The notes beneath the pieces were generated by a model. The model saw only the letters and a list, made by a program, of their open reading frames with translations. It was not told the origin of the DNA and did no database searches. This document shows, piece after piece, positions 5,969-10,827 of a DNA stretch of 10,827 bases. This DNA comes from DATJZH01 sp035499215 (GTDB taxonomy: Bacteria; Actinomycetota; Actinomycetes; Streptosporangiales; Streptosporangiaceae): the NCBI GenBank assembly GCA_035499215.1, contig DATJZH010000324.1:1-10827 (forward strand), in the 5' to 3' direction. The stretch's first letter is position 1. Each line of letters opens with the position of its first letter. The translations under genes were made by a program, and so were the position numbers.

Positions 5969-7813
5969 ATGGGGCACTACAAGAGCAACCTTCGTGACAT
6001 CGAGTTCAACCTTTTCGAGGTCCTGAACCGGCAGCGGCTGCTTGGCTCGGAGCCGTATCCCGACATCGACGAGGACACCGCCCGCAGGATCCTGGCCGAG
6101 GTCAACAGGCTGGCCACCGGCCCGGTGGCCGAGTCCTTTGCCGATGCCGACCGTAACCCGCCCGTCTTCGACCCGGCGACGCACGCCGTGCGGATGCCCG
6201 AGAGCTTCAAGAAGTCCTTCGCCGCCTACATGGACGCCGAGTGGTTCCGGCTCGAGCTCCCGGCCGAGCTCGGCGGCAGCAGGGCTCCGCGGTCGCTGCA
6301 CTGGGCAGTGGCCGAGCTGATCCTGGGCGCCAACCCTGCGGTCTGGATGTACGCCAGCGGCTCCTCCATGGCACACGCGCTATGGCGGATGGGCACGCCC
6401 GAGCAGCAGCGGTTCGCCGAGCTGGCGGTCGAGCGCAGGTGGACCTCCACTATGGCGCTGTCCGAGCCGGACGCCGGGTCTGACGTCGGCTCCGGCCGGA
6501 CCAGGGCAGTCGCCCAGCCGGACGGGACCTGGCACATCGAGGGCGTCAAGCGGTTCATCACCAGCGCTGAGCATGACATGGCCGAGAACATCTTCCACCT
6601 GGTGCTGGCGCGTCCCGAGGGCGGCGGCCCCGGCACCAAGGGCCTGTCGATGTTCCTGGTGCCCAAGTACCTGGTCGGACCGGACGGGACGCTCGGCGAC
6701 CGTAACGGCGTCTTCGTCACCGGCGTCGAGCACAAGATGGGCCTGAAGGCGTCGACCACGTGCGAGCTGACCTTCGGCGCCGGTCAGCCGGCGATCGGCA
6801 CGCTGGTCGGCAACGTGCATGACGGCATCCGGCAGATGTTCGTGATCATCGAGTTCGCCCGGATGCTGGTCGGCACGAAGGCGATCGGCGCGCTGTCGAC
6901 CGGTTACCTGCACGCGCTGGACTTCGCCAGGACCCGGGTGCAGGGCGGCGACATGGCCCGGCTAGCCGACAAGAGCTCGCCGCGGGTGACGATCATCCAC
7001 CATCCGGACGTGCGCCGGATGCTCATGCTGCAGAAGGCCTACGCCGAGGGCATGCGCGCGATGGTCCTCTACACCGCCGCCTTCCAGGACGCGCTGCAGC
7101 GGGCCGAGGCGGCCGGCGTGCCCGATGAAATGGCGGCATCGCTGAACGACCTGATGCTGCCGGTGGTCAAGGGAGTCGGATCCGAGCGCGCCTACGAGCT
7201 GCTTGCGCTGTCCCTGCAGACCCTCGGCGGGTCCGGCTACCTGCAGGACTACCCGGTAGAGCAGTACATCAGGGACGCCAAGATCGACAGTCTGTACGAG
7301 GGCACGACCGCGATCCAGGGCTCCGACCTCTACTTCCGCAAGATCGTCCGGAACGAGGGCAGGGCGCTCGGCTTCCTGCTCGAGGAGATCAGGCGGTTCG
7401 CTGCTGCTGACGGCGGCAATGGCCGGCTGAAGGCCGAGCGGGCGGCGGTCGCCAGGGCCGCCGATGACATTGAGGTCATGGTGAATGCCCTGCACGGGTT
7501 CCTCGGCGCCAGCCTGGACCAGCCGGCCGAGGTCTACCGGGTCGGCTTGAACACCACCCGGCTGCTGCTGGCGCTCGGCGACCTCATCATCGGCTGGATG
7601 CTCGGCCGTCAGGCGGAGATCGCGCTTGACCGCCTGGACGAGTCAGGTCCCGCTGACGGCACGCCCGGCGCAGCGGACCGCGCCTTCTACGAAGGGAAGG
7701 TTGCCGCGGCGCGGTTCTTCGCCGCGACGGTGCTGCCCCGGCTCGCCGTCGAGCGCGCGATCGCCGAGACCACCACGCTGGACCTGATGGAGCTGCCCGA
7801 GGACGCGTTCTGA
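5969..7813 (+). CDS. fadE5: FadE5-like long acyl-CoA dehydrogenase
   Basis: A 614-residue FAD-dependent acyl-CoA dehydrogenase that makes the 2,3-trans double bond in the first step of beta-oxidation. From memory it resembles mycobacterial FadE5 (about 611 residues) along its whole length: the N-terminal HYKSN-RD--FNLFEVL segment (AcylCoA_DH_N), GPVAESF and NPPVFDP, the FAD/substrate signature MALSEPDAGSDVG (162-174), VKRFITS (193-199), the QTLGGSG loop, YIRDAKIDSLYEGTTAIQ with the likely catalytic base Glu444, and an extra C-terminal helical domain (about 470-605) ending in an acidic tail. FadE5 accepts a broad range of acyl-CoAs. ATG 5969 matches the family N-terminus and has GGGGAGGG 4 nt upstream; a GTG at 5936 would add 11 unconserved residues. 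The tandem operators upstream imply lipid-responsive repression. The gene is monocistronic here and convergent with the bkd operon. Confidence 0.94.
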   Translation: MGHYKSNLRDIEFNLFEVLNRQRLLGSEPYPDIDEDTARRILAEVNRLATGPVAESFADADRNPPVFDPATHAVRMPESFKKSFAAYMDAEWFRLELPAELGGSRAPRSLHWAVAELILGANPAVWMYASGSSMAHALWRMGTPEQQRFAELAVERRWTSTMALSEPDAGSDVGSGRTRAVAQPDGTWHIEGVKRFITSAEHDMAENIFHLVLARPEGGGPGTKGLSMFLVPKYLVGPDGTLGDRNGVFVTGVEHKMGLKASTTCELTFGAGQPAIGTLVGNVHDGIRQMFVIIEFARMLVGTKAIGALSTGYLHALDFARTRVQGGDMARLADKSSPRVTIIHHPDVRRMLMLQKAYAEGMRAMVLYTAAFQDALQRAEAAGVPDEMAASLNDLMLPVVKGVGSERAYELLALSLQTLGGSGYLQDYPVEQYIRDAKIDSLYEGTTAIQGSDLYFRKIVRNEGRALGFLLEEIRRFAAADGGNGRLKAERAAVARAADDIEVMVNALHGFLGASLDQPAEVYRVGLNTTRLLLALGDLIIGWMLGRQAEIALDRLDESGPADGTPGAADRAFYEGKVAAARFFAATVLPRLAVERAIAETTTLDLMELPEDAF

Positions 7814-7820
7814 CGCCATT

Positions 7821-7854
7821 GCACCGGCACCGGGCACGAAGCACCGGCACCGGG
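7821..7854. repeat. 14-bp direct repeat between convergent genes
   Basis: GCACCGGCACCGGG occurs at 7821-7834 and again at 7841-7854, a 20-bp period. It begins 7 nt after the acyl-CoA dehydrogenase stop, and the second copy supplies the left arm of the hairpin at 7849-7867. Confidence 0.7.
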
Positions 7855-7867
7855 ACATCTTCCCGGT
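7849..7867. terminator. Hairpin between the acyl-CoA dehydrogenase and Dabb genes
   Basis: ACCGGGA (7849-7855) and TCCCGGT (7861-7867) form a perfect 7-bp stem with a 5-nt loop, midway in the 95-nt convergent gap. There is no strong T-tract on either side. A terminator, possibly bidirectional, is inferred. Confidence 0.45.
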
Positions 7868-7908
7868 CCCGCGGCTGAGAACCGTCCCTGACTGCCGGGC
7901 GGGTGCTG

Positions 7909-8202
7909 TCAGATCTGAACCTGGACGGCGGCTCGGTCCTGCCGGATCGGCGTGATGGCGCGCTCGATGACCGCCCGGTGGGCGGGGTGGTCGCGGTAAG
8001 CGCGATAGCTGTCCGCGTCATCGAAGTCGGCGGTCACGGCGAAGTCGAAGTTGCCCTCGCTGAGGCCGGCATCTGGCCCCGCGTGGTAGCTGCGCAGCCC
8101 GGTCATCAGCGGCGGCAGGGTCTGGAGCTCCGCCAGCACCCGCTGCTTCTGCTCGTCGGTTGCCTCGGCGGTCCAGGAGAAGAGGACGACATGCCTGATC
8201 AT
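7909..8202 (-). CDS. Dabb-domain (stress-responsive A/B barrel) protein
   Basis: A 97-residue protein consisting of one dimeric alpha+beta barrel (Dabb) domain. The starting MIRHVVLFSW strand with its conserved His4, the LQTLPPLMTGL-YH-G turn, the FDFAVTADFDDADSY strand and YRDHPAHRAVIE are all characteristic. Family members form ferredoxin-like dimers; most are uncharacterised, and a few such as plant olivetolic acid cyclase act on polyketide intermediates. ATG 8202 has GAAAGGA (8208-8214) 5 nt upstream; the frame stays open to 8394, but that extension overlaps the E2 gene and has no Dabb features. The gene starts 31 nt after the E2 stop on the same strand, so it is probably the last gene of the bkd operon. 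Any role in handling acyl or oxo-acid intermediates is speculative. Confidence 0.88.
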   Translation of the reverse strand: MIRHVVLFSWTAEATDEQKQRVLAELQTLPPLMTGLRSYHAGPDAGLSEGNFDFAVTADFDDADSYRAYRDHPAHRAVIERAITPIRQDRAAVQVQI

Positions 8203-8233
8203 GGTGATCCTTTCAGCTGCGGCCTGCTCCTGG

Positions 8234-9853
8234 TCAGGACCAGGCGAGCAGGCGCAGCGGGTCTGCCAGCATGGCACCGACGTCCCTGAGCGCAGCAGAG
8301 CCCAGGTCACCGTCGACGATCCGGTGGTCGAAGGACAACGCGAGCGTGGCCACCTTGCGGACGGCCAGCTGTCCCTCGTGTACCCAGGGCGCATCCTTGA
8401 CCTGGCCGAACGCGAGAATCGCGGCCTCGCCGGGGGTCAGGATCGGAGTGCCGGTGTCGATGCCGAACACGCCGACGTTCGTGATCGTGATAGTGCCGCC
8501 CTGCAGGTCGGCGAGGGTCGTCTTGCCGTTCCTCGCGGTCTGCGCCAGCTCGGCGAGGGCGCGCGCGAGGCCAGGCAGTGAGAGCGCGTGGGCATCCCGG
8601 ATGTTCGGCACGACCAGGCCCCGGTCGGTGGCGGCGGCGACGCCGAGATTGACGTAATGCCGGACGACGATCTCCTGGGCCGCGTCGTCCCACGATGAGT
8701 TGATCATCGGATACCGCGCGGCGGCGACCAGCAGGGCCCTGGCGGCGAGCAGCAGCGGGGATACCCGGACCCCCGCGAAGTCGGGCAGCGCCTTGAGCCG
8801 GGCGGTTGCCGCCATCGTCTCGGTGATGTCGATCTGCAGGAACCCGGTAACGTGCGGCGCGGTGAACGCGCTGGCGGCCATCGCCGCGGCAGTGTGCTTG
8901 CGCACGCCGCGGATCGGGATCCGCTCCTCGCGCGGCGCGGGCGCCGCCGGCTGCGGCACGGCAGCGCCATCCGCCTTGGCTGCGACCGGGCCGCCCTGGC
9001 CGCCGGCCGCGGCCTGCACGTCGTCGCGGGTGATCGAGCCGCCCGGCCCGCTGCCGGCCAGCCCGGCCAGGTCAATGCCGAGGTCCCTGGCCAGCTTGCG
9101 GACCGGCGGCTTGGCGAGGGCGCCGGGCCGCGCTGGCGGCGGGGCCAGCGCGGCCGGCGGTACCAGCACTGTCGGCGGGGGCGTCAGGCTCTGCGCTGCC
9201 AGCGGCGGGCCATCGGCCGGATCGGCGGCGGGCGCGCCGGCAGCGGCCGTGGCGGCCGACAGCGCGGACGGTGGCGGCTGCCCGCTGCGCGCCGCGGGCT
9301 TCCTGGTCCGCCGGGTGGCCGCGCCGAGCTTCACGCCGTAGCCGACCAGCACGGCCTGGCGTTCGGGCGCGGGACTGCCCTGCACCCCCGGCTCTGCTGC
9401 CTGGCGAGGCGGCGCCGCTCCCTCGCCAGCGCGGGCCGGCGCCAGGTCGCCCGCCGGGCTGCCCGGCCCGGCCGCTGCCGCGGCTGCGCCGGCCGAAGGC
9501 TGCGGGCCGGACGGGCTTGCCGCGCCCGCCGGCGCCGAGCCGGACGAGCCCGGCGCCGAGCCAGATGGGCCTGGCGCCGCCGCGCCCCCATCCGGCGCCC
9601 CGGCGTCCGCGCCGACCCGCACGGAGATGATCGGCGTCCCGACGTCGACCGTGTTCCCCTCCGCGGCGAGCAGATCGGCGACGACTCCCTCAAACGGGCA
9701 CGGCAGCTCGACGACCGCCTTGGCTGTCTCGATCTCGACGATGGTCTCGTTAACGGTCACCGTGTCGCCGGGCCGCACATGCCACCTCACGATGTCCGCC
9801 TCGGTGAGGCCCTCGCCGACATCAGGGAGCTTGAACTGCCTGAGCTCTGCCAC
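8234..9853 (-). CDS. bkdC: Dihydrolipoamide acyltransferase (E2) of a branched-chain 2-oxoacid dehydrogenase complex
   Basis: A 539-residue E2 core protein. It carries acyl groups on lipoate from E1 to CoA. One lipoyl domain spans 1-80 with the modified Lys45 in IETAKAVVE. A Pro/Ala/Gly linker of about 165 residues follows, interrupted by a short motif AVLVGYGVKLG (167-177). The peripheral-subunit-binding domain is 247-282 (KPPVRKLARDLGIDL...GSGPGGSITRDDV). The catalytic domain runs from about 310 to the end, with the active-site His510 and Asp514 in DHRIVDG. The GTG at 9853 is supported by GAGGGG 5 nt upstream, which overlaps the E1-beta TGA, so translation is likely coupled. The single lipoyl domain, ETAKAVVELP motif and gene order fit actinobacterial BkdC; a pyruvate-specific E2 cannot be excluded from sequence. 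No E3 gene is visible. Confidence 0.94.
   Translation of the reverse strand: MAELRQFKLPDVGEGLTEADIVRWHVRPGDTVTVNETIVEIETAKAVVELPCPFEGVVADLLAAEGNTVDVGTPIISVRVGADAGAPDGGAAAPGPSGSAPGSSGSAPAGAASPSGPQPSAGAAAAAAGPGSPAGDLAPARAGEGAAPPRQAAEPGVQGSPAPERQAVLVGYGVKLGAATRRTRKPAARSGQPPPSALSAATAAAGAPAADPADGPPLAAQSLTPPPTVLVPPAALAPPPARPGALAKPPVRKLARDLGIDLAGLAGSGPGGSITRDDVQAAAGGQGGPVAAKADGAAVPQPAAPAPREERIPIRGVRKHTAAAMAASAFTAPHVTGFLQIDITETMAATARLKALPDFAGVRVSPLLLAARALLVAAARYPMINSSWDDAAQEIVVRHYVNLGVAAATDRGLVVPNIRDAHALSLPGLARALAELAQTARNGKTTLADLQGGTITITNVGVFGIDTGTPILTPGEAAILAFGQVKDAPWVHEGQLAVRKVATLALSFDHRIVDGDLGSAALRDVGAMLADPLRLLAWS
9529..9570. repeat. 21-bp tandem repeat in the E2 linker
   Basis: CCGGCGCCGAGC recurs at 9529-9540 and 9550-9561 within two 21-bp units that encode the seven-residue near-repeats SGSAPGS and SGSAPAG (about residues 97-110). 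It is probably recent slippage in a flexible linker. Confidence 0.55.
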
Positions 9854-9862
9854 GCCGTCCCC

Positions 9863-10827
9863 TCAGTACGCGAACGTGCGGTCGACGGCGTCCAGCACCC
9901 GGTCCAGGTCGGGCAGGTAGTGCTCCTCGAGCTTGGACGGCGGGTACGGGGTCGAGTAGCCGCCGACCCGCAGCACCGGGGCCTCGAGCTGGTAGAAGCA
10001 CTCCTCGGTCACCCGTGCGGCTACCTCGGCGCCGAGACCGCCGGTCACCGCGGCCTCGTGCACGACGACGCAACGTCCGGTCCGCCGGACCGACTCGAAG
10101 ATCGTCTCGGTGTCGAGCGGCGCGAGCGACCGCAGGTCGATCACCTCCACGGACCGTCCGTCGGCCCCGGCGGCGATGGCCGCCTCGGCGCACGTCTTGA
10201 CCATCGGGCCGTAGGCCAGGACAGTGACGTCGGTGCCGGGGATCAGCTGCCGCGCCCGGTCGACCGGCAGCGCGCCGGCGAGGCCGCGGGCGACGTCGAC
10301 GTCGGCGCGGTCCCAGTACCGGCGCTTCGGCTCGAAGAAGATCACCGGATCGTCGCAGCTGATGGACTGCTGGATCATCGTGTAGGCGTCCGCGGGGTCG
10401 CCGCAGGCGACGACCCGCAGGCCGGGAATGTGGGCGAACAGCGCCTCAGGTGACTCGCTGTGGTGCTCAACCGCGCCGATGCCGCCGCCGCACGGGATCC
10501 TGACCACCACGGGCAGGGTGACGGCGCCGAGCGACCGGTAGCGCATCTTGGCGAGCTGGCTGACGATCTGGTCGAACGCCGGGTAGACGAAGCCGTCGAA
10601 CTGGATCTCGCATACCGGCCGGTAGCCGCGCAGCGCCAGCCCGATCGCGGTGCCGACGATGCCGGACTCGGCCAGCGGGGTGTCCACCACGCGGTCCTCG
10701 CCGAAATCCTTCTGCAGGCCGTCGGTGACCCGGAACACCCCGCCCAGCTTCCCGACGTCCTCGCCCATGATGAGGACCTTGGGATCGTTCTCGAGCGCCT
10801 TGCGCAGGCCCTCGTTCAGTGCCCTGG
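9863..10827 (-). CDS. bkdB: 2-oxoacid dehydrogenase E1 component, beta subunit (5' end outside window)
   Basis: The C-terminal 320 residues of the thiamine-diphosphate-dependent E1-beta subunit, which with E1-alpha decarboxylates branched-chain 2-oxoacids and reductively acylates E2 lipoate. Recognisable parts are ALNEGLRKALENDPKVLIMGEDV, GGVFRVT, DTPLAESGIVG with the cofactor-contacting Glu, the FDGFVYPAFDQIVSQLAK segment, GGIGAVEHHSES, EPKRRYW, and the C-terminal transketolase_C domain with EVIDLRSLAPLDTETI and RTGRCVVVHEA. The Met encoded at 10766-10768 lies inside the conserved GED motif, so it is not the start: the frame is open to the window edge with family-like sequence. FEPKRRY and the resemblance to mycobacterial BkdB favour branched-chain rather than pyruvate specificity. 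It overlaps no gene; its stop merges with the E2 ribosome binding site. E1-alpha is expected just beyond the right edge. Confidence 0.94.
   Translation of the reverse strand, partial: RALNEGLRKALENDPKVLIMGEDVGKLGGVFRVTDGLQKDFGEDRVVDTPLAESGIVGTAIGLALRGYRPVCEIQFDGFVYPAFDQIVSQLAKMRYRSLGAVTLPVVVRIPCGGGIGAVEHHSESPEALFAHIPGLRVVACGDPADAYTMIQQSISCDDPVIFFEPKRRYWDRADVDVARGLAGALPVDRARQLIPGTDVTVLAYGPMVKTCAEAAIAAGADGRSVEVIDLRSLAPLDTETIFESVRRTGRCVVVHEAAVTGGLGAEVAARVTEECFYQLEAPVLRVGGYSTPYPPSKLEEHYLPDLDRVLDAVDRTFAY

Noticed and set aside
8852..10453. 533-codon plus-strand open frame antisense to E2 and E1-beta
   Set aside because: Both genes below it are strongly conserved; the antisense product is Arg/Gly-rich with no domain and no ribosome binding site context.
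10766..10768. ATG as the E1-beta start codon
   Set aside because: It lies inside the conserved GED motif, and the upstream sequence to the window edge encodes family-typical residues in the same frame.
1..10827. tRNA, rRNA, CRISPR, insertion sequence or phage-like elements
   Set aside because: No cloverleaf, repeat-spacer pattern, transposase motif or terminal inverted repeats were found by reading both strands.

Overview
The window is high-GC DNA (about 70 % G+C by eye) with GTG and TTG starts, strong G-rich ribosome binding sites and heavy use of G/C in third codon positions. Together with a mycobacterial FadE5-type acyl-CoA dehydrogenase, a LytR-CpsA-Psr wall ligase and a branched-chain 2-oxoacid dehydrogenase operon of actinobacterial type, this points to a chromosomal segment of an actinomycete. 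Genus cannot be fixed from the sequence. No mobile element, CRISPR array, tRNA or rRNA is visible.

Layout, left to right. (1) 69-440 (+): a small VOC/glyoxalase-fold protein. (2) 620-2409 (-): a two-gene unit, an ArsB-type anion transporter followed by a divergent universal stress protein whose ribosome binding site overlaps the transporter stop. (3) 2617-4079 (+): a two-gene unit of an HpcH/HpaI-type aldolase and a metal-dependent class I O-methyltransferase, ending in two GC hairpins. (4) 4122-5762 (-): a LytR-CpsA-Psr protein with a long proline-rich cytoplasmic tail and a LytR_C domain. (5) 5969-7813 (+): a FadE5-like long acyl-CoA dehydrogenase, preceded by a promoter region with two tandem TTACT-N4-AGTAA operators. 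(6) 7909-10827 (-): E1-beta (cut by the window edge), E2 and a small Dabb-domain protein, apparently one operon of a branched-chain 2-oxoacid (or pyruvate) dehydrogenase complex.

How the genes may work together. The right half is acyl-CoA metabolism: the Bkd complex turns branched 2-oxoacids into branched acyl-CoAs, and the convergent FadE5-like enzyme oxidises acyl-CoAs. The operators upstream of fadE5 suggest control by a TetR-like lipid-responsive repressor encoded elsewhere. The left half is a set of unrelated short transcription units. Most of the window is ordinary actinobacterial core and accessory metabolism. The observations most worth following up are the duplicated operator at fadE5, the aldolase/O-methyltransferase pair with a shortened active-site loop, and the transporter/stress-protein pair. 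I did not find convincing evidence for a wholly new system.
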